A stretch of 64,000 bases of DNA, taken from NCBI RefSeq assembly GCF_000836725.1, contig NZ_JXTH01000006.1, positions 1-64,000 on the forward strand. The letters are read 5' to 3'. The DNA is from Anoxybacillus thermarum (lineage in GTDB: Bacteria; Bacillota; Bacilli; Bacillales; Anoxybacillaceae). A program made the position numbers and the translations under genes. Positions 16,869 through 26,162 of this stretch are shown one piece after another. Each line of letters begins with the position of its first letter. Position 1 is the first letter of the stretch. The notes beneath the pieces are model-generated. The model was not told the origin of the DNA. It ran no database searches and saw only the letters and a list, made by a program, of their open reading frames with translations.

Positions 16869-19040
16869 ATGTTTGTAATAAATGACATCATCAGTATTGA
16901 AGAAGCTAGTGGCAAGAAACAATTGGAGCGTATCCTTTGGATTGATGAAGGTAACGTAATCTGTTACACCATTGATATTGAAAAAGAAAAAGCACTACCC
17001 ATTAAGCGGAAAATCTCTGATTTGCAGCAATTACACGCGGAACAATTATTATCGTTTATCGATAATGATCCTTATGGTTTTATCTATCAAGATGAGGAAC
17101 AACTTCCTGAAAAAAATAAAATGTTGAGAGATGAACGTTGGGAATGCATCAAAGACATGGTTTTACAAGAGCCGGAAATATATGAAAGCGAAACAAGGGG
17201 TTCTCTCATTCGAATGGCGATGGAAAAGACGGGCAAAACCAAACGGTTACTTTATAAGTACATGGTTCAATATTGGCAAAGAGGTAAAGTGAAGAACGCT
17301 TTGTTGCCCGATTATCAAAATTCTGGCGGGAAAGGGAAGGAAAAGACTTGCACAGATAAGAAAAAAGGACGACCACGAAAATTTGCTACAATAACCGGCG
17401 AAGGTATTGTAATAACCGATGAGATTAAAAGAATTTTTGAGGTTAGTGTGAAGAGGTTTTATCATACTGCGAAGAAAAATCCTCTAGCAACGACCTATGA
17501 ACAAATGCTTAAAACCTTCTTTGTGGCGGATTATCGATATGATAATGGCATAAAAAAGCCCATTCTCCTAGAACAAGATAAACTTCCGACACTAAGGCAG
17601 TTCCGATACTGGTACGAAAAGACCTATCAATCGGAAGAAAAACTTCGAAAAAGAAAAGGTAATCGGAGATACGAATTAGAGGATCGGGCAGTGTTAGGAA
17701 CTTCCGTTGGTGAATTGTATGGACCTGGAACAAAATATCAGATTGATGCAACGGTTGCAGATGTTTATCTTGTCAGTTCTTTTAATCGAAATTGGATCAT
17801 CGGTCGTCCTGTCATTTATGTAGTAATTGATGTATTTAGCCGTATGGTTGTGGGGTTGTATGTAGGACTAGAGGGACCATCGTGGCTCGGGGCAATGATG
17901 GCACTTGCCAATACTGCCAGCGATAAAGTTTCCTATTGTAAGCAATACGGTATTGAAATAACAAAAGACGAATGGGATTGTCATTACCTTCCTCAAACGC
18001 TATTAGCCGACCGGGGAGAATTAGAAGGGTACAATATCGAACGACTTATTTCTGTTTTTAATATGAAAGTAGAAAATACACCACCGTACCGAGCAGATTG
18101 GAAAGGAATTGTCGAACAGCACTTTAAGACCATTCATACAAAAGTCAAACCATTTTTACCTGGCATCGTGGATAGGGATGCCATAGTACGAGGTGATAGG
18201 GATTATCGTTTAGATGCCACGTTAACATTAGAAGAATTTACAAGCGTGATTATCCGATGTGTCCTCTACCACAATAATCACCATTGGTTGAAACACTATA
18301 ATCAAGATGAAATGATGATTCAAGATGAGGTCCCGCTTATTCCTCGCGAATTGTGGAAGTGGGGTATAAAAAATCGTTCCGGCAAACTCCGTTCTTATTC
18401 AGAAGATATCGTAAAACTTAACCTTCTTCCAAGGGCAAAAGCTAGAGTGACGTATAAAGGAATTGAGTTTAAAAAAATGCGTTACAGCAGTGAAAGGGCA
18501 TTAAAAGAAGGATGGTTTGGAGAAGCCAGACAAAAGAGTTGGCAAATCCCTATTTGTTATGATCCAAGAAACATGTCACACATTTATTTGCCTAGCGAAG
18601 ACGGTCGAAGCTATGAAGTAGCTACTTTGCTTGATCATCAAAAAAAATATCATGGAAAAACAATCGAAGAAGTAGAATATTTGTTTGCTTATGAAACGTT
18701 GAAACACCAAGAATATTCTCATGAAGAAATTCAGCAAAAAGTGGATTTGGCAAGCGACATCGAACACATTGTTCAAAAAGCAAAGAAATTAGTTGATCAA
18801 GAAAAAGTAGAAATGAGTAATGCCCAAAAAGTCAAAGGAATTCGTTGGAATCGCTCAATGGAAAAAGAAGCGAGAAGGAAAGAAGAAGCCTTTTTATTAG
18901 CGGATTCTGACCAATCGACTCAAGGAGCTATTTCAGAAGAACATGTCGAAGACACGCAGCCGAAAAAGGGCGTTTCCAGAATCGAGTTATTACGACAAAA
19001 ACAAAAGGAGAAGTTGATGCATGCAAAAAACAGCCAATGA
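16869..19040 (+). CDS. tnsB: TnsB DDE transposase
   Basis: TnsB binds the element ends and joins the 3' ends to target DNA. The 723-residue protein has N-terminal DNA-binding domains, a retroviral-integrase-type catalytic core with Asp in QIDAT (~292), Asp in LLADRG (~380) and Glu in GIVEQH (~416), a spacing consistent with DD(35)E, and a basic C-terminal region that would contact TnsC. The ~20-bp repeats at both ends are its likely binding sites. Its last 20 nt overlap tnsC. Confidence 0.94.
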   Translation: MFVINDIISIEEASGKKQLERILWIDEGNVICYTIDIEKEKALPIKRKISDLQQLHAEQLLSFIDNDPYGFIYQDEEQLPEKNKMLRDERWECIKDMVLQEPEIYESETRGSLIRMAMEKTGKTKRLLYKYMVQYWQRGKVKNALLPDYQNSGGKGKEKTCTDKKKGRPRKFATITGEGIVITDEIKRIFEVSVKRFYHTAKKNPLATTYEQMLKTFFVADYRYDNGIKKPILLEQDKLPTLRQFRYWYEKTYQSEEKLRKRKGNRRYELEDRAVLGTSVGELYGPGTKYQIDATVADVYLVSSFNRNWIIGRPVIYVVIDVFSRMVVGLYVGLEGPSWLGAMMALANTASDKVSYCKQYGIEITKDEWDCHYLPQTLLADRGELEGYNIERLISVFNMKVENTPPYRADWKGIVEQHFKTIHTKVKPFLPGIVDRDAIVRGDRDYRLDATLTLEEFTSVIIRCVLYHNNHHWLKHYNQDEMMIQDEVPLIPRELWKWGIKNRSGKLRSYSEDIVKLNLLPRAKARVTYKGIEFKKMRYSSERALKEGWFGEARQKSWQIPICYDPRNMSHIYLPSEDGRSYEVATLLDHQKKYHGKTIEEVEYLFAYETLKHQEYSHEEIQQKVDLASDIEHIVQKAKKLVDQEKVEMSNAQKVKGIRWNRSMEKEARRKEEAFLLADSDQSTQGAISEEHVEDTQPKKGVSRIELLRQKQKEKLMHAKNSQ

Positions 19041-20727
19041 AACACAGATTCTGCATGGTAAAACAGTAGTTGATGCGATTTATAGCCTGCAGAACGTCCA
19101 AGATTATGAAAACAATCCATTGATTGAAGCACTTCCTCCTATTCTTACGGAGGAAGAAGTAATTGAACAAATATCCGTATTCCCTCCATTTAATGAAAAA
19201 GAACGTTCGTTGAATGCTAATTATCGATTTCATTGTGTGCAGAGGCTGTTTCAATACTTTCAACCATTTGAAAAACATTTAGACCTTGAACAACGAATTT
19301 CAAGAGCCATCCGTCAAGGGTATCTGCACCGAAATCCAATGCAAAAAGAAGAAGTCATGAGAATTCATGAAAGTTACCAAGCGATAAAAGAGGGGAAATT
19401 TTTAAAGAGCTATCAAACAGAAACAAAACGAACAGCAGCTGGCTTTACGCTTATTGGTCTTTCAGGAATCGGAAAATCGACCGCAATTGAAAGAGTGTTA
19501 TCTTTTTATCCGCAAATTATTAAGCATCATGAGTATCAAGGGAAACCATTTATTTTTACTCAGATTAGCTGGATGAAGCTGGACTGTCCGTTCGATGGTT
19601 CATTAAAAGGCTTATGTATAAGCTTTTTTGCAGAATTGGATCGATTGCTGGGATCCAACTATCTAAACAAATTTGGGTCGCAAAAAAATACTACAGATTT
19701 AATGTTACAACGAATGGCTCATCTGGCAAGTCTCCATGGGATAGGCTTACTCATTATCGATGAGATTCAGCACCTCAGTCTTAGTAAAAGTGGCGGATCG
19801 GACAAAATGCTGAACTTTTTCGTCACATTGGTTAACACCATTGGTATTCCTGTTTTGCTGGTTGGAACAAATAAAGCTGTTTCGGTTTTACAAAGTGAAT
19901 TCCGGCAAGCAAGACGGGGAAGCGGGCAAGGGGATATGGTTTGGTCCCAGATGCCAAAAGATGAGTCATGGGAGTTATTTGTCGAAGGTATGTGGGAATA
20001 TCAGTGGACAACCAATTATACACCGCTAACCAGTGAATTCAGTGATTTGATTTATGAGGAAAGCCAAGGAATCCTCGATATTGCTGTCAAACTCTTCATG
20101 CTATCACAGGTAAGAGCGATTGCGACAGGGGAAGAAAAATTAAGCAAACAAATCATCAAACAAGTGGCAAACGATAGCTTAAGGTTGGTTCGACCGATGT
20201 TAAAGGCATTGAGATCAGGAATTCCAAGTGAGATTGCCAAATACGAAGATATTCGTCCCATTGATATTGATGAGGAAATTGAAAAATATAAAGCCTCCAT
20301 TGATTTGCAAGAAAAGATTCGCATTCAAAAGAAGATACAAGAACAAAAACGTCAAAAAAAGGAGCAATCTCTTTTAGAAGAGGTGACACTGCAACTGTTA
20401 GCTATGGACTTTGAGCCAAAAGAAGTCCAGACCGCCCTAAAGAAAGTCTTTAAAAAGTTTGACGAAGATATTGAAAAACCAATGGTGATAAAAGAAGCGG
20501 TAAAACTCCTTATTGAAAAGGATGAGAAGAAAGACAATGCTCAAATCAAAGCCAAGAAAGCCAAATCAAAATCGGAAAATTATTTGGGTCGCTTAATGGA
20601 AGAAGCAAGGAATAAGAAAAAATCAGTTCACGAATGGTTTCTTGATAAAAACATTGTCAAACAACCTTTAGATGATTTTTGGGAGGAGGATGACCATGCT
20701 ACTTTGGTTTCCAACTCCGTATCCTGA
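19021..20727 (+). CDS. tnsC: TnsC AAA+ regulator ATPase
   Basis: TnsC is the ATP-dependent regulator that links the target selector to TnsAB. The 568-residue protein has Walker A GLSGIGKST (146-154), Walker B LLIIDE (near 243), a sensor VGTN motif near 281, and a long lysine-rich C-terminal tail (about 430-560) that is likely the TnsA/TnsB-interacting region. AAAGGAG lies within the tnsB 3' end, and the start overlaps tnsB, which indicates translational coupling. Its 3' end overlaps the tniQ start. Confidence 0.93.
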   Translation: MQKTANETQILHGKTVVDAIYSLQNVQDYENNPLIEALPPILTEEEVIEQISVFPPFNEKERSLNANYRFHCVQRLFQYFQPFEKHLDLEQRISRAIRQGYLHRNPMQKEEVMRIHESYQAIKEGKFLKSYQTETKRTAAGFTLIGLSGIGKSTAIERVLSFYPQIIKHHEYQGKPFIFTQISWMKLDCPFDGSLKGLCISFFAELDRLLGSNYLNKFGSQKNTTDLMLQRMAHLASLHGIGLLIIDEIQHLSLSKSGGSDKMLNFFVTLVNTIGIPVLLVGTNKAVSVLQSEFRQARRGSGQGDMVWSQMPKDESWELFVEGMWEYQWTTNYTPLTSEFSDLIYEESQGILDIAVKLFMLSQVRAIATGEEKLSKQIIKQVANDSLRLVRPMLKALRSGIPSEIAKYEDIRPIDIDEEIEKYKASIDLQEKIRIQKKIQEQKRQKKEQSLLEEVTLQLLAMDFEPKEVQTALKKVFKKFDEDIEKPMVIKEAVKLLIEKDEKKDNAQIKAKKAKSKSENYLGRLMEEARNKKKSVHEWFLDKNIVKQPLDDFWEEDDHATLVSNSVS

Positions 20728-22588
20728 TGAGCTTCTATATAGCGTATTCGCGAGGTATCATGTGAGGTCCGGAAATACAAGTCCTAAAATGACGACCGAA
20801 GAATTGTTTGGAAAACGGACTATCCGATCAGTTTGGGACTTACCAGCCAATTTGAATACTTTGTTGAGTCGAATGGGGTCCTATTGGGATGGAGATAACC
20901 TAATTTTCAATCATACCATGTATTCGTATTATGCTGCCTTTTTACTTCCAAAGCAGGCGGAGCAAGTAAAAAAATCCATGATGGGGAATAAAGGGATTAC
21001 CATCCACACCCGTATTGGAGTTTCAGCAAGTAATGTGAAAACAAAAACGAACCTTTGGGTGTGTAGTGATTGTATCAAAGAGGACATGGACAAGTATGGC
21101 GAAACGTATTGGCATCGTATCCATCAAGCTCCTGGCGTGTTTATTTGTCCAAAACATGAAACGATATTGGAAGAAACAACGGTATCTACAAAAACTGAAA
21201 ACCAACACGAATATGTAATCGCAACCCCTTTTATTGAAAGAACGCGGGTGAACCTGGATGGGTTACAAAAAGAAGAACTTCAGTTGCTTTTAAAAATTGC
21301 TCAAATAACAGAGTCCTTGCTAACAAATAGTCATCTCCAGACACAAGATAATACCATTAGGGAAAAGTATGTTGAGCTTTTAAAACAAAAAGGATTTGCC
21401 AGTCCTAATGGGTTTGTAAAACGTGATAAATTATATCAGAGTTTTACTTCAAAGTTTTCCGACCGCTGTTTGGAACTTTTACAGTCTCCCGTATTGTTCG
21501 AAGAAACCAATTGGTTAACGATGATATTTCAAAAACACCGGAAGTCCTTTCATCCGATACGGCATATACTAGTCATGCTGTTTTTAGAAACCGACTTGGA
21601 TCATTTGTTTAATAAAGAGCAGTATCATCCTTTTGGTAAAGGTCCTTGGCTATGTTTAAATGTCGCATGTCCCAATTATCATAAACCAGTTGTTACATCT
21701 TTAACCATAACCAGATGTTATGATACAGGGAAACCGGTTGGAACATTTCGTTGTGACTGTGGGTTTGTTTTTTCAAGAAGAGGACCGGATAAAAACAGTA
21801 ATGATCGGTATCGTATTGGCACGATAAAAGAATACGGTAAGGTTTGGAAGGATAAACTGACCGAATTAGTGAACGAAGGGTATTCACTTACAGATATATC
21901 AAAAGAATTACAGACGGAACGAGCAACAATTAAAAAGTACGCTGCCGAATTAGGATTAAAAGTACCATGGAAATTACCGAAAATCGAAAAGGACAACCCA
22001 AAAGAGCTACTGGAACAATACGAAGACCAATTAGCGGAAAGAAAAAATAAATGGCTTGAACTACAAGAGTTATACCCTGAAAAATCAAAGACGGAATTAC
22101 GAAAAATGGCACCTGATGTTTATGCGTTTTTGTACCGAAATGATCGTGATTGGCTTAATAAATATTCTCCTTCAAAGAAAAGAATTCAACCCCCTAAGCA
22201 ACGTGTAAATTGGGACAAGCGAGATAAAGAAATCTTAAAAATGGTCAAGGAAGTTGTTCGGACATGGGATTTGGGAGCTGAGAAGCCAACAAGGATTACA
22301 AAGACGTCCATTGGCAAGAAAATCAATCAATTGTCCTTGCTTGAGAAAAAAGGTGATAAATTGCCCAAAACCATGAATTATATTTCTCAAGTAGAAGAAA
22401 GTTTAGAATCGTTTCAAATGAGACGAGTGGAATTTGTAATCGAGAAATTAAAACAAGAGGAACAACCTATCATTGAATGGCAAATTTACAAAAAGGCGGG
22501 GCTTCGCCCCACCATTTCGAATGAAGTAAAAAGGTTTATTTCGTTAAAGGTAACGGAGTATGAAACTGTTAATAAGAAACATGTTTGA
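20696..22588 (+). CDS. tnsD: TnsD/TniQ-family target selector
   Basis: TnsD binds the end of glmS and directs insertion downstream. The ~630-residue protein has the TniQ N-terminal domain (WFPTPYPDELLYSVFARYH) and zinc-finger residues CSDC...HRIHQAPGVFICPKH near 117-150, a second CNVAC...RCDC cluster near 317-350, and a long C-terminal part with helix-turn-helix-like segments (SLTDISKELQTERATIKKYAAEL) expected for sequence-specific target binding. ATG 20696 is preferred because the GGAGGAGG site abuts the ATG at 20690. It is the only TniQ in the element. Confidence 0.9.
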   Translation: MLLWFPTPYPDELLYSVFARYHVRSGNTSPKMTTEELFGKRTIRSVWDLPANLNTLLSRMGSYWDGDNLIFNHTMYSYYAAFLLPKQAEQVKKSMMGNKGITIHTRIGVSASNVKTKTNLWVCSDCIKEDMDKYGETYWHRIHQAPGVFICPKHETILEETTVSTKTENQHEYVIATPFIERTRVNLDGLQKEELQLLLKIAQITESLLTNSHLQTQDNTIREKYVELLKQKGFASPNGFVKRDKLYQSFTSKFSDRCLELLQSPVLFEETNWLTMIFQKHRKSFHPIRHILVMLFLETDLDHLFNKEQYHPFGKGPWLCLNVACPNYHKPVVTSLTITRCYDTGKPVGTFRCDCGFVFSRRGPDKNSNDRYRIGTIKEYGKVWKDKLTELVNEGYSLTDISKELQTERATIKKYAAELGLKVPWKLPKIEKDNPKELLEQYEDQLAERKNKWLELQELYPEKSKTELRKMAPDVYAFLYRNDRDWLNKYSPSKKRIQPPKQRVNWDKRDKEILKMVKEVVRTWDLGAEKPTRITKTSIGKKINQLSLLEKKGDKLPKTMNYISQVEESLESFQMRRVEFVIEKLKQEEQPIIEWQIYKKAGLRPTISNEVKRFISLKVTEYETVNKKHV

Positions 22589-22785
22589 TTATCGAGTAAA
22601 ATCCCTGTTTTTTCCACAATTTAACGATTTCCTATTATGCAAAAGCACTTTGTTAGCACAATAAGCGATAGAAGCCTCAGCAACAACATCTTCCGCTTGC
22701 AGTTTGCATCTTTAACTTGATACAATTATAATTGCCAAGCTTGGGCAACTTGGTGCTTCGGCTTTTTCGCCCTCGAGGTGTATAA

Positions 22786-22926
22786 ATGTTCCGAAGATTG
22801 TCAGATTGGATGAAAAAAAGTGTCGGATTTAGTACGAAAGAATATTTTTCGCTAACACCACCGCATCATTACAAGGAGTATTCTTTGTTAGGTGTCAAGT
22901 GGAAGAAAAAAATTAAAAAGGATTAA
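22786..22926 (+). CDS. Small basic hypothetical protein, 46 aa
   Basis: A 46-codon open frame begins at ATG 22786 behind GAGGTG and ends with tandem stops TAA TAA. The peptide is strongly basic (MFRRLSDWMKKSVG at its start, KWKKKIKKD at its end), with no membrane segment. It lies in the gap between tnsD and the nucleotidyltransferase. I cannot assign a function, and coding status rests only on the ribosome site and the double stop. Confidence 0.4.
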   Translation: MFRRLSDWMKKSVGFSTKEYFSLTPPHHYKEYSLLGVKWKKKIKKD

Positions 22927-23430
22927 TAACGACACTGCTCTCTAGGGGGCTCCTCCCCCTAGGAGCTATATCCAATCGCCCTTTTTTTCATCCTTTAATT
23001 ATTTTCTTTAAAAAATAAGATATTCCTTTTTATGAAGAGTATCTTTACATTAAAAAACGAACTTCAATCTCTAAGGTTCATTTTTTATCTTCGTTTTTTT
23101 GTCTTCTTATGCTATTGTACTGGATCTTAATATAAGGTTAGTCAGATTAGTTTAAATAGCGGCTTCCCAATTTATCAACCAATTTCCATACATATCCATG
23201 CTTTTATAAATAAATGATATATTCAGTTACGGTTCCTAACTTTTTTTGCCATTGAACAGAAATGAATAACTTTAATTTCTATTATGAGCAAGGGATATAC
23301 CCTTGCTCTTTTGTATTTGTAGTTTATTACCAATTTTTATTGTGCAAACATTTTAAGAATGTATGTTCTTATTGGAGTATGTTTGATATAATATTTTTTA
23401 GAAAATTATTACGAAAAGGGGGAGATTGCG
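22927..23430 (+). other. AT-rich gap inside the transposon
   Basis: No further gene is supported here. It contains a GC-rich hairpin (CTAGGGGG with CCCCCTAG near 22944-22964) and a good intrinsic terminator: GAGCAAGGG (23286-23294) paired with CCCTTGCTC (23300-23308), then TTTTG. A TATAAT at about 23388 may be the -10 box for the downstream pair. Confidence 0.55.
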
Positions 23431-24219
23431 ATGAGCGTACAATCACACATTGATAATTTAGCTAGTAAGTTAAATTTGAAGCAAGATGAAAAAGACAAAA
23501 TAGAAAAATCAATCGCTACTTTATCAGACAGATTAAACAGGTATTTTGATGGTGAACTTACGGATCATTTTAAATTCGGCTCATATACTAGGGGGACTAT
23601 TTTACCTAGAAAAGCAGATGAATACTCCGACGTCGATTATATGGTCATCTTCAAGAATCCAAACAATTATAAACCCCAAACGTTGCTTAATTATTTGAAG
23701 AGCTTTGTCAATTATTATTATCATAGTTCAGAAATTTATCAATCTCATCCAACGATTGTGCTCGAGTTAAATCATATTAAGTTTGAATTAGTTCCAGCAA
23801 AAAAAGACATTTGGGGTAATATTTACATACCATCTCCATCATCTTCTTTTGAAGAATGGATGAAAACCGATCCTAACGCTTTTAACAAAAAGTTAACTGA
23901 TGCGAACGTGAAGTATTTTTATAAGATAAAGCCGTTGGTGCGTTTAATGAAATACTGGAATAGGTTAAATGGAAGTTATCTTTCTTCTTACGAATTAGAA
24001 AATTGGATTGTTGAAAATTATTATTGGAACTGCAACAATCTAAAGGATTTTGTGTATAGTACCTTCGAAAAACTGAGCTATAACTATAGCGATCCACAAG
24101 GTTATAAGGATAAAGTGGATAGAGCTAAAAAAATCATAGCTCAAACAAAAGAATATGAAAGGAATAATATGCCATACTCAGCAGAAGCGGAAATAAAGAA
24201 GTTATTTCCAGATTTTTAA
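23431..24219 (+). CDS. SMODS/CD-NTase-family nucleotidyltransferase (CBASS-like)
   Basis: A cytosolic nucleotidyltransferase predicted to make a cyclic or linear oligonucleotide signal upon phage infection. The 262-residue protein keeps the polymerase-beta-type active site: helix-turn Gly50-Ser51 (KFGSYTRGT), Asp67 and Asp69 (SDVDYMVIF) and a third acidic residue Glu119 (KFELVPA). GGGGGAG precedes ATG 23431. The next gene, 17 nt on, is a membrane effector of the class that accompanies such enzymes. The C-terminal half is shorter than in classical cGAS/DncV-like enzymes, so the product cannot be predicted. Confidence 0.87.
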   Translation: MSVQSHIDNLASKLNLKQDEKDKIEKSIATLSDRLNRYFDGELTDHFKFGSYTRGTILPRKADEYSDVDYMVIFKNPNNYKPQTLLNYLKSFVNYYYHSSEIYQSHPTIVLELNHIKFELVPAKKDIWGNIYIPSPSSSFEEWMKTDPNAFNKKLTDANVKYFYKIKPLVRLMKYWNRLNGSYLSSYELENWIVENYYWNCNNLKDFVYSTFEKLSYNYSDPQGYKDKVDRAKKIIAQTKEYERNNMPYSAEAEIKKLFPDF

Positions 24220-24236
24220 AAGGAGAAAATATAACT

Positions 24237-25004
24237 ATGACGACAGGACGTATTGATACAATAGATGCTTACTTTCAAAAAGTTTCTCGTGTTAACAAGT
24301 GGAATAGCTTCTTGTTTTGGTTTTCTGTTTTTTGTTCTATTGCTGTATTTTTTACTAATAATAAACCTACGGTTAATTATATAATGAATATTATATTTAT
24401 TATTACTACTGTCTTATACTTTATTATCAATAACTGGCTAACCCTTTTTTTATTAAGAGAGGCACAGAATAAAAGAAGGATACATCTGTTGTCTGATTCA
24501 CTGGGGGTAAATCTGGATGATGAACAAACAAATTTATATTATAACAATTCACAAAGTCCTTCGATTATACGTCTAGGTGTTAATGTATTTGAAAACTCCT
24601 TATTTACATGGAGAATAACTGAAGAGATGGCAAAAAATGAAAGGCTAAAAGTATCACTGTATGTATTGATTTGGTTACTTGTGATGCTCATTCGGGAGGT
24701 AAATTTGAACTTTATCGCAATAATAGCCCAAACATTATTTACTTCTGGCTTAATTGTTAATTACGTAAAGTTGGAAATTTTAAGAAACTCATGTGCCCAA
24801 TTATTCAATGAGTTTAGACAAATCTTTTTAATAAATGGTTTAAACACTAATCATCAGATTGTTGCTACCATACTAAGTCTTGTCTTTCGATATGAAACAG
24901 TTGTCGCCAGTATGGGGGTTCATCTATCCAGTAAAATTTTTCACAGGATAAATCCAGCGGTTACAGATGAATGGGAATCGGTAAAACGAAACTTGCATTT
25001 ATAA
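24237..25004 (+). CDS. S-4TM (SLATT-like) putative pore-forming effector
   Basis: The 255-residue protein has four predicted membrane helices in two pairs (about 24-40, 48-72, 140-154, 158-178) around a cytoplasmic segment rich in conserved polar residues (KRRIHLLSDSLGVNLDDEQT, 79-98). This layout is that of SMODS-associated four-TM effectors, which are proposed to permeabilise the membrane when they bind the nucleotide signal. It lies 17 nt after the nucleotidyltransferase, with AAAGGAG upstream, so the two form a type I-like CBASS operon. It is the last gene before the right end. Confidence 0.82.
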   Translation: MTTGRIDTIDAYFQKVSRVNKWNSFLFWFSVFCSIAVFFTNNKPTVNYIMNIIFIITTVLYFIINNWLTLFLLREAQNKRRIHLLSDSLGVNLDDEQTNLYYNNSQSPSIIRLGVNVFENSLFTWRITEEMAKNERLKVSLYVLIWLLVMLIREVNLNFIAIIAQTLFTSGLIVNYVKLEILRNSCAQLFNEFRQIFLINGLNTNHQIVATILSLVFRYETVVASMGVHLSSKIFHRINPAVTDEWESVKRNLHL

Positions 25005-25022
25005 AATAAATCGACATAGTTT

Positions 25023-25115
25023 AGTACCCGACTTTATTTTTTACGAAATGTAAAATCGAACGTAAGAATGCGGGTTTTATCGTTTCACAGTACCCAACTT
25101 TTTTGTAATTTAACA
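25023..25115 (-). repeat. Right end of the Tn7-like transposon
   Basis: Read inward on the minus strand, the terminal repeat begins TGTTAAATTACAAAAAAG at 25115 and continues GTTGGGTACTG. A second copy (AAAATAAAGTCGGGTACTAAA) lies near 25023-25043, with a possible degenerate one between. Fewer and more spaced sites than at the left end fit Tn7-type end asymmetry. Confidence 0.85.
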
Positions 25116-25157
25116 CATGGATTACGGTGTACGTAATCGGACGTGTGTTTTTTATAT
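25116..25157. terminator. Displaced distal half of the glmS terminator
   Basis: CATGG at 25116-25120 is the right target duplication. The following ATTACG-GTGTA-CGTAAT stem and GACGTGTGTTTTTT complete the glmS terminator whose first arm, AAAAAACACACGTC, remains at 10083-10096. It is still a short terminator for the minus-strand thioesterase remnant. Confidence 0.8.
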
Positions 25158-25166
25158 GAATGTATG

Positions 25167-25501
25167 CTATACCTTGTTGTTTCGTTTGTTTTGCTGATAC
25201 AGTTGTACGATTTGTTCCTCTCGTTCGCTAATGATGACTTTTGGAACAGGCGTCGGTTTTTTGTTTTGATCGATGGCGACCATCGTTAAAAAGCATGTCG
25301 TTGTTAAGTGATGTTCGCCTGTAAATAAATCTTCTGTTTCGACTTTGACGAATACTTTCATGGATGTGCGTCCGGTCGAGTAGACGAATGCTTCGAGTTT
25401 TAAAATGTCACCTACTTTTGCAGAAGAAATAAAGTCAACTTTGTCAATCGAAACGGTAACGACTGCTTTTCGTGCATGGTGCATGGCGGATATTGCTGCA
25501 A
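25167..25501 (-). pseudogene. Truncated acyl-CoA thioesterase (duplicate)
   Basis: This is the 3' ~110 codons of a hot-dog acyl-CoA thioesterase, nearly identical to the intact gene at 26395-26844. Similarity stops abruptly at 25501, where an ISL3-type end begins, removing the N-terminal part of the domain and the start. The last residue differs (Val instead of Ala). It is a non-functional remnant left by a local duplication or recombination. Confidence 0.85.
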
Positions 25502-25605
25502 GTTCTAAAAATGTTCTGATCACTTTTACAGTAAAGAAGAGCTGGGATGGTTTGAACTCCCTATTTTTCCTATGCACATCGATCTTAAATGATAAAGTAC
25601 AATCT
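25501..25605 (-). mobile_element. ISL3-type IS left-end remnant
   Basis: Read on the minus strand, this ~105-bp piece (containing GTACTT, ATCATTTAAGAT, GTGCATAG, AAAATAG and a TGTAAAAGTGATCA-like block) is similar to the left end of the ISL3 remnant at 34926-35015. It lies exactly where the thioesterase duplicate is cut. No transposase remains here. Confidence 0.65.
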
Positions 25606-25790
25606 TCGATTAAAAAATTAAATTTTTACTTTATATAAAATTAATGTAAAAAAATGTTGACAGTTTTTTTTTTTTTAATATTAAGTCAAATCAACTATTC
25701 AATTCACTTGGCGACTGACATGCATTTAATGTACTAATCTTGAGGGAGGATGCACTTACTTCCTTTAGGTTTTTCAACGGGAGTGAAATT

Positions 25791-26162
25791 ATGTTCAATC
25801 CAGAACTTTATTTTTATTACATTTTGTTAATTATTTTTTCAATTTTTACTTATTTATTCTATAGAAGAACAAAAGATTTATTTAAAACACTCCTTATCAC
25901 AATTACTGTACTTTTTTTTGTATCCGTAGTTTGCAGTATTAGTTTAGCGCTCAATTATTATCAATCACTCAAACCAAGTACAGAAGGTATTGGAATTTCC
26001 AATGTAGTCTCATATTGGCTAATAGGGGAGGATGCTTGGGCACCAGTGTGGACTATTCAACTATTTAAAAAGGCTTATTCCGTTTCTTTATGGATTACAC
26101 TTATTTTGCTTAGTTTTCTCATCATTCTTTTATTCATGAAAAAAACAAAACGAAAGATATGA
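25791..26162 (+). CDS. Hypothetical three-TM membrane protein, 123 aa
   Basis: I do not recognise it. Three hydrophobic helices are visible (about residues 7-22, 32-54 and 96-115), with a short extracytoplasmic stretch (YYQSLKPSTEGIGISNVVSYWLIG begins near 55) and a basic C terminus KKTKRKI. ATG 25791 has GGGAGTG 6 nt upstream; a longer frame from 25740 lacks a ribosome site. It lies between the two thioesterase copies in low-GC DNA, so it was probably brought in with the rearrangement. Confidence 0.6.
   Translation: MFNPELYFYYILLIIFSIFTYLFYRRTKDLFKTLLITITVLFFVSVVCSISLALNYYQSLKPSTEGIGISNVVSYWLIGEDAWAPVWTIQLFKKAYSVSLWITLILLSFLIILLFMKKTKRKI

Larger units (their letters stand above)
10101..25115 (+). 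mobile_element. Tn7-like transposon at the glmS attachment site
   Basis: A 15,015-bp element with matched ends: left TGTTGAATGACAAAAAAG and, on the opposite strand, right TGTTAAATTACAAAAAAG, both continuing as GT(C/T)GGGTACT. It is flanked by CATGG repeats. It encodes TnsA, TnsB, TnsC and a TniQ/TnsD protein in one direction, with no TnsE or CRISPR-Cas genes. Cargo is a type III restriction-modification operon (left), two hypothetical genes, and a CBASS-like pair (right). The site, 23 bp past glmS, is the classical attTn7 position, so TnsD-guided insertion is inferred. Confidence 0.95.

Noticed and set aside
23431-25004. The nucleotidyltransferase pair as a MNT-HEPN toxin-antitoxin system
   Set aside because: The second protein is a four-helix membrane protein without a HEPN RxxxxH motif.
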